Shown one piece after another: positions 20,294 to 28,717 of a stretch of 64,000 nucleotides of DNA. Position numbers and translations under genes: made by a program. This stretch comes from CALMKX01 sp036274895. Lineage in GTDB: Bacteria; Acidobacteriota; Thermoanaerobaculia; Multivoradales; SZUA-115. The notes under the pieces are model-generated. The model was not told the origin of the DNA and searched no databases. It worked only from the letters and a program-made list of their open reading frames with translations. Every line of letters begins with the position of its first letter. Within the stretch, counting starts at the first letter, position 1. The stretch is taken from the NCBI GenBank assembly GCA_036274895.1, contig DASUEU010000027.1, positions 1 through 64,000 on the forward strand, read 5' to 3'.

Positions 20294-20650
20294 ATGAAGC
20301 TGACCGATCGCCACATCCTGCTGGCCAAGTGCCCCCCGGGCCTCAACCAGCTCGACCTCCGGGATTCGCAGGTCCGGGGCCTCTGCCTGCGGGTCTATAT
20401 GAGCGGGGTCAAGACCTGGGGCGTCTTGTACCGACGGAAGGAAGACAACCGGCGCCGCTGGCTCAAGCTCGGGGCCTATCCCGGTGTTGCTCTCAAGCGG
20501 GCCCGGGAGCTTGCTGAGATCGAGCTCGGCCGCATCGCCGCCGGTAAGGACCCGCAGGCCGAGCGCGAGGAGACGCGAGCTCGGCGCGATGGACGTCTGG
20601 CAGCTCAAGACCTACGCCCTACTCCGCTGGGGGAAGCGGCCGACGCCGGG
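20294..20650 (+). pseudogene. Truncated P4-type integrase
   Basis: The first 98 codons match the start of the intact integrase at 27285-28589 (MKLTDRHILLAKCPPGLNQ, RRRWLKLGAYPGVALKRARE), i.e. the DUF4102 arm-binding domain. About 29 codons are then deleted with a frameshift, MDVWQLKTYALLRWGKRP follows in another frame, and all catalytic residues are lost. Upstream DNA including the tRNA fragment and arm sites is nearly identical to the intact locus, so this element once moved the same way and is now fixed. Confidence 0.88.
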
Positions 20651-20871
20651 TGCCGAGGTGCTGGCGGAAGCGCCGCCGCTGACGCGCTTCGACGCCGGCT
20701 GGTTCCGCTCGATCGCCAAGGAGGGGTACTCCTGGGACGCACGAGGTGCCACCCTCTTCAGCGGAGCTCGGGCGCCGCCGGCGCGTCCTCTGGTAGGGCT
20801 ACGTCGCCGGCGGCGCCCTGCTGCAGACCTACCTCATCGTCCGCTTCGTCAACAACCTCTGGGTCGCCTAA
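20651..20871 (+). pseudogene. Remnant of a PIG-V-like mannosyltransferase
   Basis: Directly after the integrase remnant, one frame reads TRFDAGWFRSIAKEGYSWDA, matching the RWDAGWY..IA..GYSW motif at the N-terminus of PIG-V-type membrane glycosyltransferases. A second frame reads RRRRVLW, a TAG codon, then YVAGGALLQTYLIVRFVNNL ending WVA and a stop, which looks like the C-terminus of the same kind of protein. The middle is deleted. The gene is dead; it resembles the fabV scar at 6809 in being a host-type gene cut up beside an integrase remnant. Confidence 0.6.
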
Positions 20872-21788
20872 TCGATCGGAGGGAACTCCCCGATGCAGCT
20901 ACAGTTACCGGGGAAGAAGCTCCCGCCGTTGGCGCGGCAGCGCTCAACGAAGAACGGATCGCAGGGCCCCGGGAAGCTAAACGTCTGGTTGAAGGTACAG
21001 AGCCTGGACGCCTGGGTGAACGGCGCCGGCCAGTTCACGTGCGCCATGACCCCCTGGTAGGACCACTCGGTGTTCGGCTGGCAGCGGATCTCCCGTGGGA
21101 AGTTGGTGTAGTAGTGACCGTAGTTGTGGCTGTAGAACTGGTGCAGCGGGAACCCCAGATTGGTCCCCGGGGGCCACACGTAGCCGGCGATCCCGCCGTA
21201 GACGTAGTCGTTGCCGTGCTCGGTGTAGTAGATCGAGTAGTAGAAGCCCCGCCGCGTGCTCCAGCGGTGCAGTGCGACCTGGCCCTGGAGCGGCGAGGTG
21301 GAGATGACGCCGACAGTGCCGTCGGCCACGGTGAAGCGGCCGAAACCGTCGAACTCGGCCGGATGCCAGGTCAGAAACGACTGCCCGCTGTAGCCGCCGC
21401 CGCCGCCGAAGCGCCTGAAGTCTGCGCCGATCGCGACACCGATGTGGTTGTAGGCGCAATCGCCCTGGCGGTCCCAGCCGTCGCACAACGCGTGCCCGTC
21501 GCCGGGCGGCGGCGGGGGCGGGGGCGGTGGGGGCTCGCCACAGCCGCCCAGGCACGAGTTGAGTGTGCCGTCGCACTGGGCGTAGCAGTCGTTGCGCTGG
21601 TTGTCGCACCCCCACCAGCCGCTGTTCGAGCAGTCGTAGTACTGCTGGTCGCAATAGCTCGTACACGAGCTGTAGTCGCTGTAGCAGGTGTCCTCGCAAG
21701 TCTGGGCGAAGGCCTGCGGTGCGACGAGGAAGAGACCGGCCGCGAAAACGCTCGCAGCGAGACCTTGGCGCACGCTTCTAACTTTCAT
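20868..21788 (-). CDS. Secreted cysteine-rich protein
   Basis: 306 residues with a clear signal peptide (LAASVFAAGLFLVAPQAFAQ, cleavage after AFA). The mature N-terminus has paired cysteines (CEDTCYSDYSSCTSYCDQQ, then CDNQRNDCYAQCDGTLNSCL), followed by a run of prolines as a linker, a Gly/aromatic-rich domain (FGGGGGYSGQSFLTWHPAEF, YYSIYYTEHGNDYVYGG) and a third set of cysteines at the C-terminus. It should be exported and disulfide-bonded. AAAGGAG precedes the ATG. Its upstream leader (21793-21866) is duplicated at 23203-23276, and a fragment of its central domain lies inverted at 23113-23195. The last four bases overlap the mannosyltransferase remnant. Function unknown. Confidence 0.8.
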   Translation of the reverse strand: MKVRSVRQGLAASVFAAGLFLVAPQAFAQTCEDTCYSDYSSCTSYCDQQYYDCSNSGWWGCDNQRNDCYAQCDGTLNSCLGGCGEPPPPPPPPPPGDGHALCDGWDRQGDCAYNHIGVAIGADFRRFGGGGGYSGQSFLTWHPAEFDGFGRFTVADGTVGVISTSPLQGQVALHRWSTRRGFYYSIYYTEHGNDYVYGGIAGYVWPPGTNLGFPLHQFYSHNYGHYYTNFPREIRCQPNTEWSYQGVMAHVNWPAPFTQASRLCTFNQTFSFPGPCDPFFVERCRANGGSFFPGNCSCIGEFPPID

Positions 21789-21792
21789 GATT

Positions 21793-21866
21793 TTCTCCTT
21801 TCGCCACGGGTCGGTGAGGCATGGCCTCCCTAACGCGAGAACCCGCGGCGAAAGCGATCAGATGCG
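21793..21866 (-). repeat. Leader repeat, copy 1
   Basis: About 74 bases upstream of the cysteine-rich gene, including its AAAGGAG site and the block GCGAGAACCCGCGGCG. Nearly identical to 23203-23276 in the same orientation, so a promoter/leader was duplicated. Confidence 0.75.
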
Positions 21867-21968
21867 CGAACGGTTCAAGAGGCGGGCGCGGTAGGCTGCG
21901 GCGGCCCGGGCGTTGCCCCGGGCCTCGTGGAAGGCTATGGATGAGCGGGACCTGGGTTCTTGCTCCTC

Positions 21969-23087
21969 CTACTGAAGGACAACCGTTTGGTCAAAAGCAC
22001 CGAAACCGTTCGCAGCGTAGTCGATGCGCCATCTACCGTCGTCGGTCTTGACAGCGAAGTCTGCGCGTCCATCGCCGTCGTAGTCGCCGGGCGCCGGGCG
22101 AGTTTCCGAAAAGCCATAGCCCAGGAATGACGCGTCCCACACGCCGAATCCGTTCCAAGCGTAATCGATGTTGAAGCGTCCTTGATCGTCGGCCTTGATG
22201 CCAATGTCCGCTCTGCCGTCCCCGTCGTAGTCGGCTGGCGCTTCACGATTGGCCGAGAAGCCGTACCCGCCGCCCGAAAAATTCCAAACGCCGAACCCGT
22301 TCCAGGCGTAATCAATGGCCCAAACTGTCAGAGTGGTGGAGTGGACGCTGATATCAGCTCTGCCATCGCCGTCGTAGTCGGCTGGCGCCTCGCGATTTTC
22401 CGAGAAGCCGTACCCACCCCAGTTGAAGTCCCAGACGCCATAGCCGTTCGCGGCATAGTCGATGCGCCATTGGCCGGTACTTGTCGCGTGAGTGCAGAGG
22501 TCAGCCCTGCCATCGCCGTCGTAGTCGGCCGGCGCCGGTCGCGATTCTGCCAAGCCATAGCCGAAGAAGGTCGCATCAAAGGCTCCGAAACCGTTGGCGG
22601 CATGGTCGATGCTCCAGACTCCATTGTTGGATTTGGTGCTGAGGTCAGCTCTCCCGTCCCCGTCGTAGTCGGCCGGGACCGCTCTTGAATCAGATCCGCC
22701 ATACCCCGAAAAGGTGGCATCCCAAGCGCCGAAGCCATTAGCGGCAAAGTCGATTCGCCAGCGACCGTCATCGATCTTGAGACTGATGTCGGCTCTCCCG
22801 TCGCCGTCGTAGTCCTGCGGTACCGGTTGATCGGTCAGCGGGCAGGTTCCGCAGTCAGTGGCACAGAACGAGCAGTTCTCGTCGAGATCGCAGACGCCAT
22901 CGCCGCAGAACCCGCAGGGACCGCAATCATCTGGACACCTCGAACAGTTCTCGAAACTGCTGCAGCGACCGTCACCGCAGAACGATTCTTCCAGTGGCTG
23001 AGCGGCCGATGAAGCTGCCAAGAAGAGGGCCATGGCGGGAAGGATGACGAACAGCTTGGTTTTCCGGGATGAAATGGATGAGCTCAT
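21969..23087 (-). CDS. Secreted FG-GAP/VCBS-repeat protein
   Basis: 372 residues from the ATG at 23087 (AAGGAGCAATC upstream). A signal peptide (LFVILPAMALFLAASSAAQ) is followed by two short Cys-rich units (CGDGRCSSFENCSRCPDDCG, CGDGVCDLDENCSFCATDCG) and six units of about 48 residues, each beginning P.DYDGDGRAD and ending with a variant of WRIDYAANGFGAWD. DxDGDGxxD loops bind calcium in FG-GAP/VCBS propellers, so a secreted beta-propeller is likely. The frame continues upstream to a second start at 23198 that has its own AAAGGAG from the duplicated leader; translation from there would add a nonsense-like leader. Confidence 0.82.
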   Translation of the reverse strand: MSSSISSRKTKLFVILPAMALFLAASSAAQPLEESFCGDGRCSSFENCSRCPDDCGPCGFCGDGVCDLDENCSFCATDCGTCPLTDQPVPQDYDGDGRADISLKIDDGRWRIDFAANGFGAWDATFSGYGGSDSRAVPADYDGDGRADLSTKSNNGVWSIDHAANGFGAFDATFFGYGLAESRPAPADYDGDGRADLCTHATSTGQWRIDYAANGYGVWDFNWGGYGFSENREAPADYDGDGRADISVHSTTLTVWAIDYAWNGFGVWNFSGGGYGFSANREAPADYDGDGRADIGIKADDQGRFNIDYAWNGFGVWDASFLGYGFSETRPAPGDYDGDGRADFAVKTDDGRWRIDYAANGFGAFDQTVVLQ

Positions 23088-23112
23088 GATTGCTCCTTGT
23101 TGAGCGAACTGT

Positions 23113-23195
23113 CGCGGGGGGGCGGCGGCTACATCGGGCAGACGTTCCTGACGTGGACTCCGGCCGAGCTCAACGGCTTCGGGCGCTTCACCGTT
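23113..23195 (+). pseudogene. Inverted fragment of the cysteine-rich protein gene
   Basis: Plus strand reads GGGGYIGQTFLTWTPAELNG followed by FGRFT, matching GGGGYSGQSFLTWHPAEFDG in the protein at 20868-21788 but on the opposite strand. It sits between the duplicated leader and the FG-GAP gene. A recombination scar. Confidence 0.75.
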
Positions 23196-23202
23196 CATCA
23201 CG

Positions 23203-23276
23203 TTCTCCTTTCGCCACGGGTCGAAGAGACATGGCCTCCCTAACGCGAGAACCCGCGGCGAAAGCGATCAGGTGCG
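23203..23276 (-). repeat. Leader repeat, copy 2
   Basis: Second copy of the 74-base leader of the cysteine-rich gene, here leading into an ATG at 23198 whose original coding sequence has been replaced. Confidence 0.75.
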
Positions 23277-23283
23277 GGCGGGC

Positions 23284-25989
23284 TCAGCGACCCTGCCGGA
23301 AGGTACGCAGGCGCCGCTCGGCGGCGAGCGTCCTGCGGTCGCGCGGCCCGCGGGCGCCGGCGAGGGTGGCGAAGCCGGCCGTGAGGAGCGGCTCGGCCTC
23401 GGCCCGCCGGCCGAGCGCCGCCAGGCACCCTCCAAGCTGACTCTGCGCCTCGGCCGTCCGCCAATGGGTGTCCGACAGCGTCGCTCGGAGCACATCCAGG
23501 CCCTGGCGCAGCAGCGGTTCGGCTTCCGCCTCCGCGTCGCGCGCGAGCAGCAGGGAGCCGAGGAGCACTAGCGAGGAGCCGATATCTGGGTGCGCTTCGA
23601 CGAGCACCCGGCGGCGGATGGCGAGCGCCTGCCGGGCTAGGGGCTCGGCAGCGGCGGGATCTCCCTGCTCCGCCAGCAGATTGGCGAGATTGGCCAGCGC
23701 GAGAGCGACTCGTGGGTGCTCCTCTCCGAAGGCCCGGCGGCAGATGCGCAACGACTCTTCGTACAGCGGCCGAGCCTGGGCGAGGTCACCCTTCTTCTCC
23801 AACAGCTTGGCGAGATTGTTGAGGCCCATCGCGACCTGCTCGTGGTCGTCGCCCAGGAGCTTGCGCCGCATGGCCAGCGACTCGCGCAACAGGGGCTCGG
23901 CGGTCTGGTGGTCGCCCTGGAGTAAGAGCATGGCCGCGAAGTTGTTGAGGTGCAGGGCGATCTCGGGGTGCTCCGGGCCGTAGAGCCGGCGGTCGATGGC
24001 GAGGATCTCGCGGTAGCTCGCCGCTGCGCGCGCGGTCTCGCCGCGCTCGTGCTGCAGCACGGCGAGGTTGTTGAGCTGGTTGGCGAGGTGCGGGTGGGCG
24101 CCGCCGAACCGCCGGCGCAAGATGGCGAGCGACTGCTGGTAGAAGATCTCGGCCGCGGCGAGCTCCCCCTTCTGCTTCATCAGCAGCCCGAGGTTGACCA
24201 GATTGGTGGCGACCTCCGGATGGCTCTCGCCGCGGCGCTCGCGATTGATCGCCAGGGCCCGGCGGAGCAGCGGCTCGGCGGTGTCGAACTTGGCCTGCGC
24301 GACGAGCACGATGCCGAGCCCGTTGAGGCTGTCGGCGACCGCCGGATCGGACGGCCCGAGCAGCCGTTCGCGCATCGCGAGCGACTGGCGGAAACTGGCT
24401 GCAGCGCGGCTCAGCTCGCCGCGGCCGAGATGCAGCTCACCGAGCGCAAAGAGGCTCTCGGCCACCTCGAGGTGCGAGGTGCCGAAGACCCGCTGCCGCA
24501 CGGCCAGAGAACGCTCGAGCAGCGGTTGGGCACGATCGTACAGCCCGAGACCGACGTAGACCCGGCCGATGGTGGCGGTGAGCGCCGCCTGGACCTCCGG
24601 CTGGCCGGCGGGCTCGTTGGTCACCAGGAAAGCGCCGCGCTCCAGCACCTCGCGGGCGGTGACGGTCTCACCCCGCGCCTGGCTTGGATCGGCGGCCGAG
24701 AAGATCTCTTCGAGGAACTCCGCCACCTCAACGGCCTTGTCCCGCTCGCTCTGGATCTGGTCGCGCTGCCGGGCGAGGCGCACCGCCTGGACGCTCATGG
24801 TGGCCGCGAGCCCGAGGATCACCAGAGCGAGCAGGGCTGCGACGCCGACGCCCAGGCGATGGCGGCGGACGAACTTGCCCACCCGGTAGCCGACCGTCGC
24901 CGGGCGCGCCAGGACCGGCAGGCCTGCGCGATGGCGCCGCAGGTCCTCGGAGAGCAGCCCCACCGAGGCGTATCGCCGTCCGGGCTCCTTTCGCAACGCC
25001 ATGAGCACGATGTTGTCGAGGTCGCCGGCCACCTGGCGAGCGAGCTTCCGCGGGCCGATGGCGCTGCTCGGCCGCTCCGGCTGTTGCTCCACGACCGCCT
25101 GCTCGATCGCACCCACGCGCTCCCCGTCGAAGCGGTAGGGCAGGCGGCCGGTCAACAGTACGTAGAGCAGGACGCCGAGCGAGTAGACGTCGCTCGCGGT
25201 GGTGACCGGTCGGCCTTCCACCTGCTCGGGACTCGCGTAAGGCGGGGTCATCAGACGCTGGCCGGTCGTCGTCTCGGCCGCCGCCCGGGGCAAGGCGCTG
25301 CCGCCCAGGAGCTTGGCGATCCCGAAGTCGAGCAGGTGCGGCACTCCGTCGGCGGTGACCAGGATGTTCGACGGCTTGATGTCGCGATGCACCACCAGGT
25401 TCTGGTGCGCGTACTGCACCGCGGCGCAGACCTGGCGGAAGAGATCGATCCGCTCGCCGACGCTCAGCCGGCGCTCGTCACAGAAGCGAGAGATCGGCAC
25501 GCCGTCGACGTACTCCATCACCAGGTAAGGCAGTCCGTCCTCGGTGGTGCCGCCGTCGAGCAGGCGGGCGATGTTGGGGTGGTCGAGGGACGCCAGGATC
25601 TGCCGCTCGGCGCGGAAGCGCTCGCGCAGGTCGGCGCGCTCGGTGCCGTAGGCGAAGACCTTGATGGCGACCTGTTGGCGGTACTCTTCGTCAGCGCGCT
25701 CCGCGAGGTAGACGGTGCTCATGCCGCCCTCGCCGAGCTGCCGCTCGACGGAATAGGGGCCGAACCGGCGCCCGACCGCCGAGGGCGGCGGCGGCGGGGA
25801 GACGGCCAGCACAGGCTGCTCGAGGAAGTCGCCGCCCGCAACGTCGGCGGCGAGGAGGGACTCGACCTCCCGCCGCAGGTCTTCGTCGTTGCCGCAGCGG
25901 CGCGCGAGGCGATCTGCCCGCTCCTTGGCCGGCAGCGCACCGACCTCTGCGAAGATTCTTTCGATCTGGTGCCAACGCTCAGCCGCCAT
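23284..25989 (-). CDS. Membrane Ser/Thr protein kinase with kinesin-light-chain-type TPRs
   Basis: 901 residues from the ATG at 25989. Kinase domain (about 70-335): LGEGGMSTVYLAE, VAIKVF, VVHRDIKPSNILVTADG, LLDFGIAK, PPYASPEQVEG, all intact. A membrane helix follows near 370-390 (LGVGVAALLALVILGLAATM), then a coiled segment and about nine TPR units of 42 residues of the kinesin-light-chain type (HPEVATNLVNLGLLMKQKGE, AEPLLRRALAINRERRGESH). The kinase is cytoplasmic and the TPR part is across the membrane or extends from it. The gene overlaps the end of the ECF sigma gene by 11 bases, a second instance of the sigma/kinase pairing in this window. Confidence 0.9.
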   Translation of the reverse strand: MAAERWHQIERIFAEVGALPAKERADRLARRCGNDEDLRREVESLLAADVAGGDFLEQPVLAVSPPPPPSAVGRRFGPYSVERQLGEGGMSTVYLAERADEEYRQQVAIKVFAYGTERADLRERFRAERQILASLDHPNIARLLDGGTTEDGLPYLVMEYVDGVPISRFCDERRLSVGERIDLFRQVCAAVQYAHQNLVVHRDIKPSNILVTADGVPHLLDFGIAKLLGGSALPRAAAETTTGQRLMTPPYASPEQVEGRPVTTASDVYSLGVLLYVLLTGRLPYRFDGERVGAIEQAVVEQQPERPSSAIGPRKLARQVAGDLDNIVLMALRKEPGRRYASVGLLSEDLRRHRAGLPVLARPATVGYRVGKFVRRHRLGVGVAALLALVILGLAATMSVQAVRLARQRDQIQSERDKAVEVAEFLEEIFSAADPSQARGETVTAREVLERGAFLVTNEPAGQPEVQAALTATIGRVYVGLGLYDRAQPLLERSLAVRQRVFGTSHLEVAESLFALGELHLGRGELSRAAASFRQSLAMRERLLGPSDPAVADSLNGLGIVLVAQAKFDTAEPLLRRALAINRERRGESHPEVATNLVNLGLLMKQKGELAAAEIFYQQSLAILRRRFGGAHPHLANQLNNLAVLQHERGETARAAASYREILAIDRRLYGPEHPEIALHLNNFAAMLLLQGDHQTAEPLLRESLAMRRKLLGDDHEQVAMGLNNLAKLLEKKGDLAQARPLYEESLRICRRAFGEEHPRVALALANLANLLAEQGDPAAAEPLARQALAIRRRVLVEAHPDIGSSLVLLGSLLLARDAEAEAEPLLRQGLDVLRATLSDTHWRTAEAQSQLGGCLAALGRRAEAEPLLTAGFATLAGARGPRDRRTLAAERRLRTFRQGR

Positions 25990-26563
25990 GCGACCTCTCA
26001 CCCGCCAGTCGGCGGTAGAGCCAGGCCTTGGCCACCCGCCAGCGGCGCCGGACTGTGGGATTGGAGACGCCGAGCGCGGCCGCGATCTCGGTGTGCTCCA
26101 GGCCACCGAAGAAGCGCAGGTCAACGACCTTGGCCAGCTCGCCGTCGACCTGGGCCAGCTCCGCCAGTGCTTCGTCCAGCGCCACCAGATCCATGTCGCG
26201 CTGGGCGGCGGGATCGGGCACCTCGTCCAGCGCCAGCTGCCGCAAGCCGCCGCCGTGCTTGCGGTAGCCGCGCCGGCGGGCGTGATCGACCAGGATGCGC
26301 CGCATCATCTGCGCGGCGATGGCGAAGAAATGGGCGCGGTTGCGCCAGTCCACCTGTCGCTGGTCGACCAGGCGCAGGAAGGCCTCGTGGATGAGGTCGT
26401 GGGTCTCGAGGGTGTGGCTCGCCCGCTCCCGGTTCAGATAGCGGCCGGCCAGCCGGCGCAGCTCGCCGTAGACCACGGGGATCAGCCGCTCGAGCGCCCG
26501 CTCGTCACCGCCGCGCCAGGCGATGAGGAAACGGGTGACGCTGCCTGGAGATGGTTCGTTCAC
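25979..26563 (-). CDS. ECF RNA polymerase sigma factor
   Basis: 194 residues from a GTG at 26563 (VNEPSPGSVTRFLIAWRGGD); the start matches the length and layout of the sigma factor at 2497-3081. Region 2 includes LETHDLIHEAFLRLVDQRQV and FFAIAAQMMRRILVDHARRR; region 4 includes VVDLRFFGGLEHTEIAAALG and VSNPTVRRRWRVAKAWLYRR. Same TIGR02999-like group as the first copy, but clearly diverged. It is translationally linked to the kinase gene that follows. Confidence 0.88.
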   Translation of the reverse strand: MNEPSPGSVTRFLIAWRGGDERALERLIPVVYGELRRLAGRYLNRERASHTLETHDLIHEAFLRLVDQRQVDWRNRAHFFAIAAQMMRRILVDHARRRGYRKHGGGLRQLALDEVPDPAAQRDMDLVALDEALAELAQVDGELAKVVDLRFFGGLEHTEIAAALGVSNPTVRRRWRVAKAWLYRRLAGERSHGG

Positions 26564-26895
26564 GAAAGGCTTCCCAGAGATCTTCCTGATAGTAATACGT
26601 AAAGAAATCTTTTGGTGTCTATCGCGGCGCGACCGCGCCGACGAAGATAGTGACTCAGGGGGCGCCGCCCAGGGGAGGCGGCGCGGCGTGCGGTCGTGCG
26701 GGTGCTGCCTCAGCGCGGCGCGTGGGCCGGGGGGTGGGCGCCGTACGAGTTGAGACGTGGTGATGCCTGCTGAGACGATCCGCTTTTCGGACGGGGGTGC
26801 AAACTCCACGGACAGCCGCCCACCGCAGCCCCCTGAAACCAAAGGACTTAGGACCAGCCAGCCTCGCCACCCGACCCCTACCCCATGCTTTCCAG
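26564..26895. other. Gap before second attachment region
   Basis: No gene recognised. From about 26760 it resembles the sequence before the first attachment region (CCTGCTGAG, TTTTCGGAC, CCTGAAACC), i.e. the end of the repeated block. Confidence 0.5.
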
Positions 26896-26916
26896 CAACG
26901 ATAGAGCAACGACAGA
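26896..26916 (+). repeat. Direct repeat flanking tRNA-Arg fragment 2, left copy
   Basis: Same CAACGATAGAGCAACG repeat as at 19906; its partner is 290 bases to the right at 27186. Confidence 0.6.
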
Positions 26917-26979
26917 CGGCAAAGCCGTCCATCGATCGACTTCTATGAGTTGTAAGTGGTCTGGAATGAAGCGGTTAGG

Positions 26980-27024
26980 TGGTGCACCCTGGAGGACTCG
27001 AACCTCCAACCTTCTGATCCGTAG
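26980..27024 (-). tRNA. Partial tRNA-Arg(ACG), 3' half only (attachment site 2)
   Basis: Identical to the fragment at 19990-20034: anticodon loop CTACGGA to CCA on the minus strand, with the 5' half missing. The preceding 85 bases are also nearly identical to those at sites 1 and 3. It marks one end of the element carrying the intact integrase at 27285. Confidence 0.85.
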
Positions 27025-27042
27025 TTTACCAGTGGCGCAGAT

Positions 27043-27087
27043 TCTCATGGAATCTCACCCCTTCTCACCCAGGCTCAACGGGTCTCA
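27043..27087 (+). repeat. Five arm-site-like repeats with 10-bp spacing
   Basis: TCTCA starts at 27043, 27053, 27063 and 27083, with GCTCA at 27073. Same arrangement as 20053-20097. Probable arm-type binding sites of the adjacent P4-type integrase. Confidence 0.65.
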
Positions 27088-27185
27088 TCTGGAACGGCCT
27101 ATCTCATTGATATGGCTGGACTTAGCGGCGTCTTGCCGAGTATCATGGCCGCTCACATGGTCTCGCCCAAGCTCATGCTCCGTGG

Positions 27186-27206
27186 CAACGATAGAGCAAC
27201 GACAGA
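27186..27206 (+). repeat. Direct repeat flanking tRNA-Arg fragment 2, right copy
   Basis: Second copy, 290 bases from 26896 and about 80 bases before the integrase gene. Confidence 0.6.
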
Positions 27207-27284
27207 TCCCGTCGTCGCCCCCCCTTCCGCCGGGGTGAGTCCCCCGGCTGGGGCCGGCCCCGGGGGCGAGACCGAGGAGCAACC

Positions 27285-28589
27285 ATGAAGCTGACCGATC
27301 GCCACATCCTGCTGGCCAAGTGCCCCCCGGGCCTCAACCAGTTCGACCTCCGGGATTCGCAGGTCCGGGGCCTCTTCTTGCGGGTCTACACCAGTGGGGT
27401 CAAGACCTGGGGCGTTTTTTACCGGCGGAAGGAAGACAACCGGCGCCGCTGGCTCAAGCTCGGGGCCTATCCCGGAGTCTCTCTGCGGCAGGCTCGGGAC
27501 CTCGCCGAGATGGAGCTGGGCCGCATCGCTGCCGGCGAAGACCCGCAGGCCGAGCGCGAGGAGACACGAGCCCGTGGTGGCGTCGAGACCGTGGCCCAGC
27601 TCGCCGAGGAGTACCTCTCCCGCTACTCCAAGGAGCACAAGCGCCCGGCCGGCTACGCGATGGACGTCTGGCAGCTCAAGACCTACGTCCTGCCCCGCTG
27701 GGGGAAGCGGCCGATCGAACAGGTGACGAAGAAGGACGTGCGAGACCTGCTCGAGGATCTGGCGACAGGAGCGGTGGCCGCCAACGGCCGCCCCACCAAG
27801 GTCGCCCCTCGCAACCTTCGAGCGGTGCTCTCGAAGCTCTTCGACTGGGCGGCCGATCAAGGCTGCTTGGCCGGCAACCCCGCGGCGGGGGTCAAGCTCC
27901 CGTCGAGCGTGCGCGAGCACCTCAAGCGGGGGGGCCGGGACCGCGTGCTCTCTGAGGAGGAGATCCGCACGCTCTGGCTGGAGCTCGATCGGATCGAGGC
28001 GGACCCCAGGCTGGAAGACGGTGGTCTGGTCACCGCCGCGGCGTTCCGGCTCGTGCTGCTCACGGCCCAGCGGCCGGGAGAGGTGCGCTCGATGCGCTGG
28101 AAGGACATCGAGGACGGCGGATGGTGGGTGCTGCCGCGAGAACAGACGAAGAACGGCGAGGCCAACCGAGTCTTTCTCTCGCCGCAGGCTCAGGAGATCC
28201 TGCGGCGCCTCAAGGCCCAAGCCAACGGCAGCGAGTGGGTGCTGCCGAGCTGCCGCCGGGCCGACCGGCACCTGACGACGAGCAAGACCGCCAACCAGGG
28301 CATCCTGCGGCGAACTGGGATGCGCCACTGGACACCCCACGACCTGCGCCGCACGGCGGCCTCGCGGATGTCCCAGGCCGGGGTCCAGCGGATCGTCCTG
28401 CAAGCGATCCTCAACCACAAGGACAGGACCGTGACGGCGGTCTACGATCGATATGGTCAAGATCGGGAGAAGAAAGCGGCGCTCTGCGCCTGGGGGCGTC
28501 GAGTCGAGGAGATCGTGCAGGGCGGCGCCCCGTGCGGCGGGGCCGTTGTGCAGTTCCCCATCGGGCGGGAGGCCGTCGGGGCTTCATAG
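27285..28589 (+). CDS. P4-type integrase (DUF4102 + tyrosine recombinase)
   Basis: 434 residues. The N-terminal DUF4102 arm-binding domain (to about 90) contains DLRDSQVRGLFLRVYTSGVK and RRWLKLGAYPGVSLRQARDL. The core-binding domain follows, then the catalytic domain with the first arginine in TAQRPGEVRSMRW, HDLRRTAASRM as the HxxR box, and ILNHKDRTVTAVYDRY with the second histidine and the nucleophilic tyrosine. Intact. It lies 260 bases from the tRNA-Arg 3' fragment, the expected arrangement for a tRNA-targeting island. The genes downstream to 34631 run on the same strand and look like its cargo. Confidence 0.92.
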   Translation: MKLTDRHILLAKCPPGLNQFDLRDSQVRGLFLRVYTSGVKTWGVFYRRKEDNRRRWLKLGAYPGVSLRQARDLAEMELGRIAAGEDPQAEREETRARGGVETVAQLAEEYLSRYSKEHKRPAGYAMDVWQLKTYVLPRWGKRPIEQVTKKDVRDLLEDLATGAVAANGRPTKVAPRNLRAVLSKLFDWAADQGCLAGNPAAGVKLPSSVREHLKRGGRDRVLSEEEIRTLWLELDRIEADPRLEDGGLVTAAAFRLVLLTAQRPGEVRSMRWKDIEDGGWWVLPREQTKNGEANRVFLSPQAQEILRRLKAQANGSEWVLPSCRRADRHLTTSKTANQGILRRTGMRHWTPHDLRRTAASRMSQAGVQRIVLQAILNHKDRTVTAVYDRYGQDREKKAALCAWGRRVEEIVQGGAPCGGAVVQFPIGREAVGAS

Positions 28590-28717
28590 GTGCGGCCATC
28601 AGGGGGTCCCCGCCGGTGTCGAAGGAGCCTGTCGCAGAGACGACGGCTCGGCAAGGTGCATCGGGCGATCCTGATCCCAAGGTGCATTCGACCGTCACTC
28701 AGAGGAGGTTGCCAGCG

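Noticed and set aside
23950..26394. Long plus-strand open frame opposite the kinase and sigma genes
   Set aside because: It is antisense to intact kinase motifs, has biased composition typical of high-GC shadow frames, and shows no domain.
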